Shown in pieces: positions 33,177 to 41,508 of a DNA stretch of 64,000 nt; position 1 is the first letter of the stretch; every line of letters starts with the position of its first letter. Made by a program: the position numbers and the translations under genes. Source of the stretch: an uncultured Lachnospiraceae bacterium (GTDB lineage: Bacteria; Bacillota; Clostridia; Lachnospirales; Lachnospiraceae); assembly GCA_910589075.1 (NCBI GenBank), contig CAJUSK010000010.1, forward strand, positions 1 to 64,000, given 5' to 3'. The notes beneath the pieces were generated by a model that made no database searches, was not told the origin of the DNA, and saw only the letters and a list, made by a program, of their open reading frames with translations.

Positions 33177-33398
33177 CTATTTTCTTTTTCCGTCCTCCCC
33201 GTCTTTTATATCCCGCACCAATCTGTTCATGTTCTGAGCCTGGGCTGGCCACGCAAAGATAATATAAAAAATGCTGTCAAAGCACAATAGAGCAACGTCT
33301 CCATATTTAGTCCAGTACGAATTGTCCTCCGTGACTTCGCCTGTAAAGCAGGGATTGTATTCGCCAAAAAGATACGCTATACTTGTATTTATAAAACG
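33177..33398 (-). pseudogene. C-terminal remnant of a small membrane-type protein
   Basis: An open frame without a start codon (TAA lies just upstream at about 33399) reads GEYNPCFTGEVTEDNSYWTK, then YGDVALLCFDSIFYIIFAWP and NRLVRDIKDGEDGKRK before TAG. It has normal protein composition and a hydrophobic segment, so it looks like the tail of a real protein that lost its 5' part at the edge of the accessory island. The family is not recognised. 33076-33176 and 33400-33448 hold nothing else, apart from the GGAGG site of the next gene. Confidence 0.5.
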
Positions 33399-33448
33399 TT
33401 ACATTCAATCAACAAAAAACCTTTACATAAACCGGAGGTAGCAGAAGC

Positions 33449-34225
33449 ATGGCGATAAAATATCATCCGACACCAGTAGAAATCATAAAACTATTTGGAT
33501 ATACAAAACCCATAGCAAAAAAAGAATTAGAACTGTTTGAAAGAAACAATGACCTAAAACTCCCCAGATTATTATTTGATTTTTTAAGTCTCGTTAGAAC
33601 GAAAGAATTATTATCCACCGCAGATATTTGGGTAGATAGTGATGACCTTCCCTATTTTTCCTATCAATATATTGCAGAAGGAATTGAAGATTGCAGGGCG
33701 GATTTTGATGATCCTGAGTTTTGCAAAGAAAATGCTTTTTATCCATATTCAAAGATTCCAAAAGAACAATGGCCGGAATTGTTGGAAAACTATTTACAGA
33801 TTGGGAGCGATTATGCGGCGGGAGTTGTATTCTATGGTATAAAGGAAAAGGATTTGGTGCTGGAAAATCCACCTGTCTATATGTTGCATGAAGAAAATGA
33901 ATTAGCAGATTGGAAATTAATTGCAAATACATTGTCTGAATATCTGATGTGTGTATTATTGGATGCTCTTGCCGGTGTGGAATATACAACCGCACAAGAG
34001 GTGTTAAATGAAAATGGATGGGAGTTTTATGAGGAAGAATATGCGAATGAAGCAGAAGTGAGGGAACTGTTGTCCGGGGAAAAAATCGATTTATCCGCAA
34101 TGGGTAAGAATATGACTTTTTATGGAGAAGTGGATTCTTTTTATCGATATTGTCTCGATGAAGAAGAAAAGGTTTTTTATATGGTTATGAATGATACATC
34201 CGTTATGGTGATAAGGGCTGAATAA
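33449..34225 (+). CDS. SMI1/KNR4 (SUKH)-like protein, possible immunity protein
   Basis: A 258-residue, strongly acidic protein. The N-terminal half has SUKH-style features (KKELELFERNNDLKLPRLLF near the start, then DLPYFSYQYIAEG, GSDYAAGVVFYG and ADWKLIANTLSEYLMCVLL). SUKH proteins are typically immunity proteins to secreted toxins, but no toxin gene adjoins it. The assignment is by pattern only. Codon use is markedly AT-rich (many AAA, GAA, TTA, ATA) compared with the GC-richer genes on both sides, which points to recent transfer. The ribosome site is CGGAGG. Confidence 0.6.
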   Translation: MAIKYHPTPVEIIKLFGYTKPIAKKELELFERNNDLKLPRLLFDFLSLVRTKELLSTADIWVDSDDLPYFSYQYIAEGIEDCRADFDDPEFCKENAFYPYSKIPKEQWPELLENYLQIGSDYAAGVVFYGIKEKDLVLENPPVYMLHEENELADWKLIANTLSEYLMCVLLDALAGVEYTTAQEVLNENGWEFYEEEYANEAEVRELLSGEKIDLSAMGKNMTFYGEVDSFYRYCLDEEEKVFYMVMNDTSVMVIRAE

Positions 34226-34278
34226 TTGTATAAAGGAAGCGCCCGCATTCTTGTTATGGCACCATCATGCCGTTTGCC

Positions 34279-34324
34279 TTAACAATAGATTGCAGGCTTC
34301 GCCAGCAAACCTATTGTCATGAAT
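34279..34324 (+). repeat. Dispersed palindromic repeat, copy g
   Basis: Nearly identical to the inverse of 12236-12281 (about 45 bp, two or three differences). It lies between the convergent SUKH-like gene and the six-gene cluster. The remaining 34325-34475 shows only a CCACCC/GGGTGG hairpin at about 34360-34383. Confidence 0.8.
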
Positions 34325-34475
34325 GAAAGCAAAGCCATCGTCTCCTGCATTCCGTCATCCACCCACACCTTGCGCGGAGCGGGTGGAATCGGAAGCAGTG
34401 ACAGGGATGGTGCCCGAAAATTTTCTGATAACTGAGTTTACCTTCCTCAGCCGGAGCCCGTATACCGCCTTTACG

Positions 34476-35786
34476 TTATGATTCCAGACGTTTCTCCATT
34501 TCCTGGCAATATACATACAGACTGTACACTTCCCCATAATAGGATTTCACATAGGTTTCCACCACTTCCCGGTATTTCAGAGCATTCTTTTCCAGTGCCT
34601 CGCCAAAGCGGCCGCTGTTCCCATTCCGGATATAATCCTCTGCGAACCGGATCATATTCTTTCTTCTCTTCTCTTCCGGAAAGCTTTCGGCCCACTCCAG
34701 CACATCGCTCATCTCCAGCCCCGCCATCTCCAGCATCTGTTCGATCAATACATCCGGATTGTTGGAAACGAAATAATCAATCGCAAGTTCCGGCTCCATG
34801 CTCTGATCCCGGAGCATCTTGCGTATCTTATCCAGATTGTCCTTATGGCGCAAAACTGCCATATAATCATCGGGCAGAATTTCAAACTGTTTCATCAGAT
34901 CAAATTTCACTGTAATGAGCAGCCGGTTTTCCTCCTGTTCCACTTCCAGTTCGTCACACAGGCAGATATAATTCACCTTTCGGTTATTGATCTGCGTCAC
35001 CTTATAATATTTTTGTCCACAGCATTCACACTGATATTCCCGTTCATTCGATAAGATCAGTTTCCCACAGGTTCCGCATTGCAGATAATTATGTTTATCG
35101 TTCAGGATGACTTTAAACCGCTCCCATTCCTGCAGATCGTCGCAGAGGCGAACCAGGTAAGAGATGGGATCTTTTCTGTAAACAAAGCGGGATTTACCGT
35201 TAAATTTATCTGTATGGCGATAGATGGCAATGGCGGATACCTCAATCAGACAACGCTCTTCTCTGCTCATGGAATAAATCTTTCCATTGTGATAGAAATA
35301 CATCAGCAGGCTGACCGCGGAAAGAACGCCATGGTTATTTGCATCATACTTCTTTCGAATCTCCCCGTGGTCCGTCAGACGGAACAGCTGACTTTCCAAA
35401 AGGCTTGATTTTATGACCACAAAGTCTGTTTTCGCCGCAGGCGAAAGGATATTCAGATATGGGGGATATTCCGCCAGCGTCCTGGCTGAGCGAAGATAAA
35501 ATTCCAACGGATACCCAATATCATGCAGCATTGAACTGATCATGAAAATTTTATAAACCCATTCCTCCAGTTTACCCAGTACATTTTCATACAGATTGTG
35601 TTTTTTCAGTCTGGCCATAAGTTCTTCATGACTTTGCGTGCTGTCCGCATTTCCCACCACAGTCACAATCGCCTGATAGGTCAGGTAGGCAGTGACAGAG
35701 CTCTCACCCGCCAGAATGTTTTTAGCCGCATCTTCCAGATAACCGCACTCCAGCAAAAGGCGGGATCCCAGATAAGCATTTTTCAT
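34476..35786 (-). CDS. HD-domain hydrolase with zinc ribbon, six-gene cluster
   Basis: A 436-residue protein. HD-superfamily ligands are visible in order: H88-D89 (SSMLHDIGYP), H152 (NNHGVLSA), H191 (YRHTD) and D216-D217 in LVRLCDDLQEW. This predicts a metal-dependent phosphohydrolase or nuclease. A zinc-ribbon-like group follows (C237, C240, C253, C256). The C-terminal 150 residues are helical. Substrate is unknown; HD proteins in conflict systems cut nucleotides, nucleic acids or cyclic-nucleotide signals. The start overlaps the preceding stop as ATGA, so it is translationally coupled. It is the last gene of a six-gene operon and the most likely effector. Confidence 0.75.
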   Translation of the reverse strand: MKNAYLGSRLLLECGYLEDAAKNILAGESSVTAYLTYQAIVTVVGNADSTQSHEELMARLKKHNLYENVLGKLEEWVYKIFMISSMLHDIGYPLEFYLRSARTLAEYPPYLNILSPAAKTDFVVIKSSLLESQLFRLTDHGEIRKKYDANNHGVLSAVSLLMYFYHNGKIYSMSREERCLIEVSAIAIYRHTDKFNGKSRFVYRKDPISYLVRLCDDLQEWERFKVILNDKHNYLQCGTCGKLILSNEREYQCECCGQKYYKVTQINNRKVNYICLCDELEVEQEENRLLITVKFDLMKQFEILPDDYMAVLRHKDNLDKIRKMLRDQSMEPELAIDYFVSNNPDVLIEQMLEMAGLEMSDVLEWAESFPEEKRRKNMIRFAEDYIRNGNSGRFGEALEKNALKYREVVETYVKSYYGEVYSLYVYCQEMEKRLES

Positions 35787-36169
35787 CTGATGTTTGGCAT
35801 GTTCTCTGATGTGAACCGGATCTCCTTTTGCGTCATGTTCAAAAAAATGGCATTCTCAATGGAACCATAATTGTTGATCAGCAGTTCTTCCAGTCCCCTG
35901 ATGCCCACATATTCATGCAGCAGTTTCTGCATACTGTCCAGGACGCAGAGCTGTAACTTTGCATCCTTCCCGCCATACAGCAGACGTTTTGCCCCAAGCA
36001 TCTCATACACATCATAATTTGTCAGATCATACGGCTCAATCAGACCTGTCTTTTTCCACTCCTGCCGCAGCCCCCGCTGCGGTGACTCATATCTGGTCTC
36101 ACTGCTTCCATAAAAAAGACAATCAAAATATTGATACATTCCGTTGTCATTGATTTTCATTTTTTTCAT
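35783..36169 (-). CDS. Small protein of the six-gene cluster, 128 residues
   Basis: The family is not recognised. It is soluble and mixed alpha/beta with MYQYFDCLFYGSSETRYESP, then YDVYEMLGAKRLLYG and LGMC-free helices (LHEYVGIRGLEELLINNYGS). It overlaps the HD hydrolase gene by 4 nt (ATGA). This tight coupling suggests it binds or regulates that enzyme; the two could also be halves of one ancestral protein. It follows the ParA-like gene after 81 nt. Confidence 0.6.
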   Translation of the reverse strand: MKKMKINDNGMYQYFDCLFYGSSETRYESPQRGLRQEWKKTGLIEPYDLTNYDVYEMLGAKRLLYGGKDAKLQLCVLDSMQKLLHEYVGIRGLEELLINNYGSIENAIFLNMTQKEIRFTSENMPNIR

Positions 36170-36250
36170 ATGATTGCCTGCCCCCTGTTCACCAACCCTG
36201 TTTTCTGTGGCTTTTCATACCCTGCCCGGCTGGTGGCTCCTCTTATTTTA

Positions 36251-37108
36251 TCAGGACAACTGCCAATAGTTGGCCTGTGTCATCCTGTAACAATCCACCT
36301 GATTTTCCACCTTTTCTTCACGCAAATATGTATTTTTCAGAGCAATCTCCTCCGAATATCTGCACCAGTAAACAGATACTTTCAGCCCTTTTAATTCTTC
36401 GGTTATCTGGTCGTTCATCTCCTGCCATTCCTCTGAAATATCACGCCTCTCTACTTTTCTCACCCACCTGCCGTAATTCTGAAGATCCAGCAGCACAAGG
36501 TGGATGGTTCTGTCCTTTGGCCCGATGACATAGGAGACTCTGCTGCTCTTTAAACAGTTCAGGCTTTTCCGGATATGGGCTCCATCCAGTGTCATCACAT
36601 AATTTTCTTCTATTTCCGCATCCCATGTTTCCGAATGTTCATAGCAGATTCTCAGAAGTTCCTGCTCCAGTTCTGAGAATCCCGGCGCGCAGTCCAGTAC
36701 AATGAGTGTGGGAATTGTCGTGCTCATATTCTCTTTGATAAACCGCAATACGCCATGTTTTAACAATTCCTCATTGAGGGCTTTGTGGTGAAGATACCCC
36801 TCTTCACCTGAAAAATCCCCGTTCTTAAAACCCGGATCCAGATAAGCCACATACAGATCCTTTGTGGCATTATCTGCTGTCAGTTCCACTTTAACCGTCT
36901 CCCCGGTAAGATTGAAGCATTTATCCATTGGCAGTTTTCCATCTTCAAACAGATAACTGGTGGCCGTCCCCAATATGTCCAGATCCATATAAATCACATT
37001 GTCAAAAGCATTCCCGTCAAACAGATTGCTGATACAGTGCATCAGCGACAGGGTCGTTTTGCCGGCTCCTCCTTTAAAGGAATTTACGAAAAGTATTTTA
37101 TGTTTCAT
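36251..37108 (-). CDS. ParA/MinD-like P-loop ATPase, six-gene cluster
   Basis: A 285-residue protein of the deviant Walker A family: FVNSFKGGAGKTTLSL (motif at residues 12-19), then VIYMDLDILGTA (A' motif) and TLIVLDCAPGFSELEQ (Walker B). Such ATPases dimerise on ATP and organise DNA, proteins or membranes. No ParB or plasmid replication genes are near. It differs from chromosome-partition ParA in having a long middle insert (VELTADNATKDLYVAYLDPG). It overlaps the upstream 964-residue gene by 4 nt. Inference: it positions or switches the large partner proteins of this operon. Confidence 0.8.
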   Translation of the reverse strand: MKHKILFVNSFKGGAGKTTLSLMHCISNLFDGNAFDNVIYMDLDILGTATSYLFEDGKLPMDKCFNLTGETVKVELTADNATKDLYVAYLDPGFKNGDFSGEEGYLHHKALNEELLKHGVLRFIKENMSTTIPTLIVLDCAPGFSELEQELLRICYEHSETWDAEIEENYVMTLDGAHIRKSLNCLKSSRVSYVIGPKDRTIHLVLLDLQNYGRWVRKVERRDISEEWQEMNDQITEELKGLKVSVYWCRYSEEIALKNTYLREEKVENQVDCYRMTQANYWQLS

Positions 37109-39999
37109 AACGGTGTATCTCCTGTCCTTTCCCAGAGTTTTATCAGTTGCGCCTTTTCCCGTTCTCCAAGCAGTGTCCTGCCGTTTTCTGTTTCCAGAAC
37201 ATGTTTCAGCAGTTCAGGCGTGAAGCGTTCCCGGAACTGGCTGGCCGCCTTTTCGTCGATGACAGCCTTCCGGTTCACAAACTGTAACAGTTCATGTACT
37301 GTAATCGCCCGAATACAGTTTGTTTCCGCCTGCCTGTATCCTTTCCGTGTGTCTGCAAAGGCCGCCTCATAAGTACAGGTAAACCGGCCGCTGCCGCACA
37401 GATTTTCCGCCAGCAATATGGAAAGCAGCCCGCTGCCCCCTGCATAAAGCTGATTTTTCCACATCTCCCGGAAGTATTCCGCAAGCACATCCCCTCTGTC
37501 CGAAAATGCAGAAAACTGCCAGTTCAGCCACTGCCCGCAAATTTCTCTCCAGTCAGGGGGAAGCTCCGTCTCTTCCTCCTTCACAAACGCTGTACAATGA
37601 CAGACGATATTCTCCTGCCCATACCGGATATCCAGACGAATATCCGCCACACCGGGAACCAGCTTTTCAGACATCGCTTTCAGATCCAGGCCTTCATCAT
37701 ACAATTCCGTCAGAGAACAGGAAATTCTTCCGTCCCCGCTTTCCTGATCCGCCTGCGGCTCTGCGTCAAAGCACAGAATGGTAATATTTTTTCCGTTATA
37801 CCGTTTGCGGAATACTTTCATATACTCCGCCTGGTATATTTCAGAAAGAATCTGCTCATTGGAACTCAGCACAACAAAGGCTTTGCCCGGTTGCTCTTGT
37901 ATCGTCCGGTTGATAAACTCCAGAATCCTGCTGTCCAGTTCCCGGCTCTTCCATTTCCAGAAACCTTCCTGTCCCCCTGAGACAATCTGATGCATGGTAT
38001 CCCATATAACAGATATATCCGATCTGCCGCTTTGTATACAGCTTTTTATCTGTTTTTCCAGATCAAACCCTACCAGACGGTTATATAACCCATTGGCGGA
38101 TTCCCTGTCGGCCACCAGGCGGGGTTCCCTGTAAAGGAGGGAATTGTCTGCCATAATGACCATATCTGCATCCCGCGCAATCCGTTCCAAATCATATTTC
38201 CCGCCGGAAGAATAGGCTTTTTTCGCAAAACGGAACCGCACTATATCATCTGAGCCAATGGTATCCCACATCTGGGAAAGCTTTTTTTTCAAGTCCTCTT
38301 CCTTTGACGAAAGAATTAAAAAGTCCACCTGGCCGATATGGTACTCCTCCCGGCCCGCCATCTCCCGGATCCGCGCCACCAGCCCGGTCAGGCCTGACAA
38401 GTCCGAAATATCCACCAGACAAAATGTAAAACCGGTCAGATAGGGATTACGCATAATATATTGCAAGATCTGCTGCTGCACAATTTTGAAGTCCGTTACG
38501 GAATAGACGGTCCCCGCATTCACATCGACAAAATCCATATATTCCTGTTCAATGGTCGTCTGATCCAGCGCAAACCGCTTCCCGTCCGCCTGCATAAACT
38601 CCACCGGAAACTCCATTGCCACCCGCTCCGTCAGTTTCAGCAGTACCAGCGTTTTCAGTTCATCACGCTCCGGTTCCGCCCCAATCCCTTCATACAATCC
38701 GCAAAGTGTCATATAATAAAACACCCGGATCGGATGATAATAGGGCATACGGATCTTATCCTTCTCCTCCCTGCCAAAAAGCAAAAGCACTTTCCTGATC
38801 AATTCTCTTCCCGCATCCAGATCACGCAGCAGTTCATCAGTAATCAGGGCCGCCAGCAGTTCCAGATATATCCGGGTATACCCTGACGCCGCCCGACAGA
38901 ATGTCCGGAGACAAATGGGCGTAGCCCTGCGCACCTCCTCCTGTGCACCTGAAAAAGCCCTCAGCAGCCCCTCCAGTTTTTCCATATAAGCCCCAATTCT
39001 GGATGCCGGAAGATTACTGTCTCTCAGGCTTTCCAGCAGCCGTCTGATCCGCCTCTGATCCGCCTGCACATCCTTCCAGGGAATCCGATACCGGCTCCAG
39101 TCATTCTCAATGTCCTGATCCTCCCCTGTCCGTTCAGCCATCCATTCCTGTTCTGTTTTCTCAATGGGATCCGGCACATTTTCACTCAGTTGATACTCAT
39201 AAGAATTTCGAAACGATTTTTCTTCCCCGGAATCTGTTCCGGAGGCAGGGGATGATTTTTCCCTGGGCATCTGTCTTAAATGCTCTTTTATATCTTCATA
39301 ATCAATATTGATGAAAATGCGCTGCATATCCCCCTCGGATAAGGCACGGGATATGATTCGTTTCTGCTCTTCATTGTCAATCTTATGACTCATCAGCGCT
39401 CTGGTCAGCCGGCTCTCCACAACAGAATAACGGGAGTTGACAATCATTCTGCGGATTTCTCCCTTATTCAGCACACGGTCTTTATTACTTTTCCAAATCT
39501 CCAACATCGGCAGATTCTTATTTAATTTAACGGAATCAATCCGCCCTTTTGCAATGCTTTTATACAAATATTCAAACAGATCCCCAAACAGAACTTCGCT
39601 CTGTTCCAGAATCACCTCCAGAAATGCCCTGGCCTTCTGCCCCAATGAAATGTCAAACGTCCGTTCCAGACAATGCCACAACAATTCCATATCGCCAGGC
39701 AGCACAGAATACTCATTAAAGTCCTTCAGGGAGTCGATCTGTTTCACCCCTTCCCCTGACAGAAGCACAATCTTTCCCACACGGCTGTCATTCCGCCAGA
39801 GAACCGCCTCCGAATAATCCGCCTTGTCCACCACCACTACCTGACAGCCGGAGAAATCGGACCCTTTTGTCTGTTCCAGAAATTCTTCTTCTATATCGCA
39901 CAGAGACAGGAAAAATTCTCCTTTTCCCGCTGTCAGACCTTCTATGTAACATTGTATATATCTGATAAAATAAGGCTGTAACGCCTTCCCATCCTTCAT
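37105..39999 (-). CDS. Large unknown protein (964 residues), six-gene cluster
   Basis: I do not recognise the family. The first 60 residues include a Rossmann-like strand-helix pattern (FSGCQVVVVDKADYSEAVLW, then VGKIVLLSGEGVKQI), reminiscent of a receiver fold. After a charged linker at about 245-300, the middle is helical (LLFGREEKDKIRMPYYHPIR). The C-terminal half is alpha/beta with repeated strands (FTFCLVDISD, VDFLILSSKEEDL, DADMVIMADNSLLY, KAFVVLSSNEQIL, KNITILCFDAE), like a P-loop-less NTPase or helicase-type core. No signal or membrane segment. It overlaps both neighbours by 4 nt. It has the size and position of a sensor or scaffold in a defence-type operon. Confidence 0.65.
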   Translation of the reverse strand: MKDGKALQPYFIRYIQCYIEGLTAGKGEFFLSLCDIEEEFLEQTKGSDFSGCQVVVVDKADYSEAVLWRNDSRVGKIVLLSGEGVKQIDSLKDFNEYSVLPGDMELLWHCLERTFDISLGQKARAFLEVILEQSEVLFGDLFEYLYKSIAKGRIDSVKLNKNLPMLEIWKSNKDRVLNKGEIRRMIVNSRYSVVESRLTRALMSHKIDNEEQKRIISRALSEGDMQRIFINIDYEDIKEHLRQMPREKSSPASGTDSGEEKSFRNSYEYQLSENVPDPIEKTEQEWMAERTGEDQDIENDWSRYRIPWKDVQADQRRIRRLLESLRDSNLPASRIGAYMEKLEGLLRAFSGAQEEVRRATPICLRTFCRAASGYTRIYLELLAALITDELLRDLDAGRELIRKVLLLFGREEKDKIRMPYYHPIRVFYYMTLCGLYEGIGAEPERDELKTLVLLKLTERVAMEFPVEFMQADGKRFALDQTTIEQEYMDFVDVNAGTVYSVTDFKIVQQQILQYIMRNPYLTGFTFCLVDISDLSGLTGLVARIREMAGREEYHIGQVDFLILSSKEEDLKKKLSQMWDTIGSDDIVRFRFAKKAYSSGGKYDLERIARDADMVIMADNSLLYREPRLVADRESANGLYNRLVGFDLEKQIKSCIQSGRSDISVIWDTMHQIVSGGQEGFWKWKSRELDSRILEFINRTIQEQPGKAFVVLSSNEQILSEIYQAEYMKVFRKRYNGKNITILCFDAEPQADQESGDGRISCSLTELYDEGLDLKAMSEKLVPGVADIRLDIRYGQENIVCHCTAFVKEEETELPPDWREICGQWLNWQFSAFSDRGDVLAEYFREMWKNQLYAGGSGLLSILLAENLCGSGRFTCTYEAAFADTRKGYRQAETNCIRAITVHELLQFVNRKAVIDEKAASQFRERFTPELLKHVLETENGRTLLGEREKAQLIKLWERTGDTPL

Positions 40000-41504
40000 A
40001 TAAGCCGAAAGTCCCCTTTCATCTCCGGCAGCGTAACCACATACCCACTGTCCGATAACTTGATCAGGCAGTTTACACTGTTTAATGTATCAATAAACGC
40101 CGCTTGATTCCTGGCAAAATCCTGCGCCGAAAGCCTGGGCTTCACCGCTTTTAACCGCTTGTCTCCTTCCGGGGATTTTGCGATCACAATCCGGTACCGC
40201 TCCTGCAGATCCGCCAGAAAGTGTTCCAAATAATCGTACTGCCTCCCCTGTCTGGCCAGATAGAGCCTGACATAAAACTCCGCCAGATTTTCCGACATGG
40301 CAAAATACTTTTGTCTTACATTGCTGCGGGGATAAATCATGCCAATCTGCTTTCCGCTTGTCGTCAGGGTGGAAGACAGTTTCGTCAGCGTGGAGCCGCG
40401 TCTGGTTTTGGTCAGGTCAATATACCGCAACACAAAATTCTCCACCGACACCGTCTTTTCCTTCCCCTCCTCCAGTTCAAAAGCCTGTATCAGTTTGTCA
40501 TAGGCAATATGATTACTCACCTTCCGTCCTGTAACATCCGCCGTAAAATCCTGAAACGGTTTCCCATTGACTTTCACATTCCCGTCTTTTCCCACAATGT
40601 GCAGTTGTTTTTCCTCTCCCGTCACCAGTTTCCTGGTCATCTGCTCATAGCAGTCCTGTAACAGTGACGGAAACAGATTGCGGATATTGTCATAATTGTT
40701 GCAACATGCCCGGTGCAGCATGCCGCCCAGACGGCTGTCCAGTGGGTTTCCTTTGCACAGAATACCAGTGGTCCCGTCCTTCCTGACCACAATATACTGA
40801 ATGACATAACTGGTCAGCAGCATGGAAAGGTAATGGTATCGGCGGTAAAAATCAAGCTGCAAAAAATAGGGATGGGTCAGCAGCGTATCCAGATCCCCGC
40901 TCAGCCTCTGGCCAAGACGGAGCATACGCCCCCGTTCCGCCTTATCCAGCATACTCCAGTATTCCTCTGTAGTCTCCCATTTCTCTGCACTTTTATATCT
41001 GGTCCTGTGCTCCTTGCCCTGAAACAGGATTTTCAGGATATAATTCAGCCCGGAGACATCTGCAAACATATAGTGATCCAGCTTTTTCTGCATGGCGTCA
41101 TAATCAAATTTCTGATCCAGCATTTGCAGACGGTACAGGACATGGCGAAGGTTGGCTGTGCTGTCCGTTAACATTTCCGGGATCAGGGGAAAATAAAAGT
41201 GTTTGTTCTCGGTGAGCTTACGGTTCTCTTCCCGGATCGCCTCTTCCCCCAGATACCGTTTCAGGAACAGATCAAAGGACGCTTTTAACAGTTCCCTGTT
41301 TGCCTCATCTTCCGTATACAATACGCCCCGTTCCAGAAAGGTATCAAAATCATACACTTCCTCTTCTCTGGAAGTTTCAAAATAATCCGCCAGAAAGTTA
41401 TTGGTCAGAAGATATCTGGGCGTTTCCGGCGCAGAAATACCAACATACGCCGCGATGCCCTCATTTCTTTTCTGTTGTGTCCCTCCTGCTGTTTGAGATG
41501 CCAA
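39996..41504 (-). CDS. Unknown protein (502 residues), six-gene cluster
   Basis: The family is not recognised. I place the start at TTG 41504: AAGGAGG lies 9 nt upstream, within the end of the ATPase gene, and the longer open frame to 41690 would overlap that gene heavily. The product is soluble and mostly helical (YLLTNNFLADYFETSREEEV, ENFVLRYIDLTKTRRGSTLT, YYLSMLL-type helices), with small beta regions (LHIVGKDGNVKVNGK). It is basic in its C-terminal third (KSPEGDKRLKAVKPRLSAQD), which could contact nucleic acid. It ends with a 4-nt ATGA overlap into the 964-residue gene. It probably forms a complex with the ATPase before it. Confidence 0.65.
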   Translation of the reverse strand: MASQTAGGTQQKRNEGIAAYVGISAPETPRYLLTNNFLADYFETSREEEVYDFDTFLERGVLYTEDEANRELLKASFDLFLKRYLGEEAIREENRKLTENKHFYFPLIPEMLTDSTANLRHVLYRLQMLDQKFDYDAMQKKLDHYMFADVSGLNYILKILFQGKEHRTRYKSAEKWETTEEYWSMLDKAERGRMLRLGQRLSGDLDTLLTHPYFLQLDFYRRYHYLSMLLTSYVIQYIVVRKDGTTGILCKGNPLDSRLGGMLHRACCNNYDNIRNLFPSLLQDCYEQMTRKLVTGEEKQLHIVGKDGNVKVNGKPFQDFTADVTGRKVSNHIAYDKLIQAFELEEGKEKTVSVENFVLRYIDLTKTRRGSTLTKLSSTLTTSGKQIGMIYPRSNVRQKYFAMSENLAEFYVRLYLARQGRQYDYLEHFLADLQERYRIVIAKSPEGDKRLKAVKPRLSAQDFARNQAAFIDTLNSVNCLIKLSDSGYVVTLPEMKGDFRLI

Positions 41505-41508
41505 ACCT

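Noticed and set aside
36251..37108. Plasmid or chromosome partition locus
   Set aside because: The ParA-like ATPase has no ParB, parS-like repeats or replication gene beside it and is embedded in an overlapping operon.
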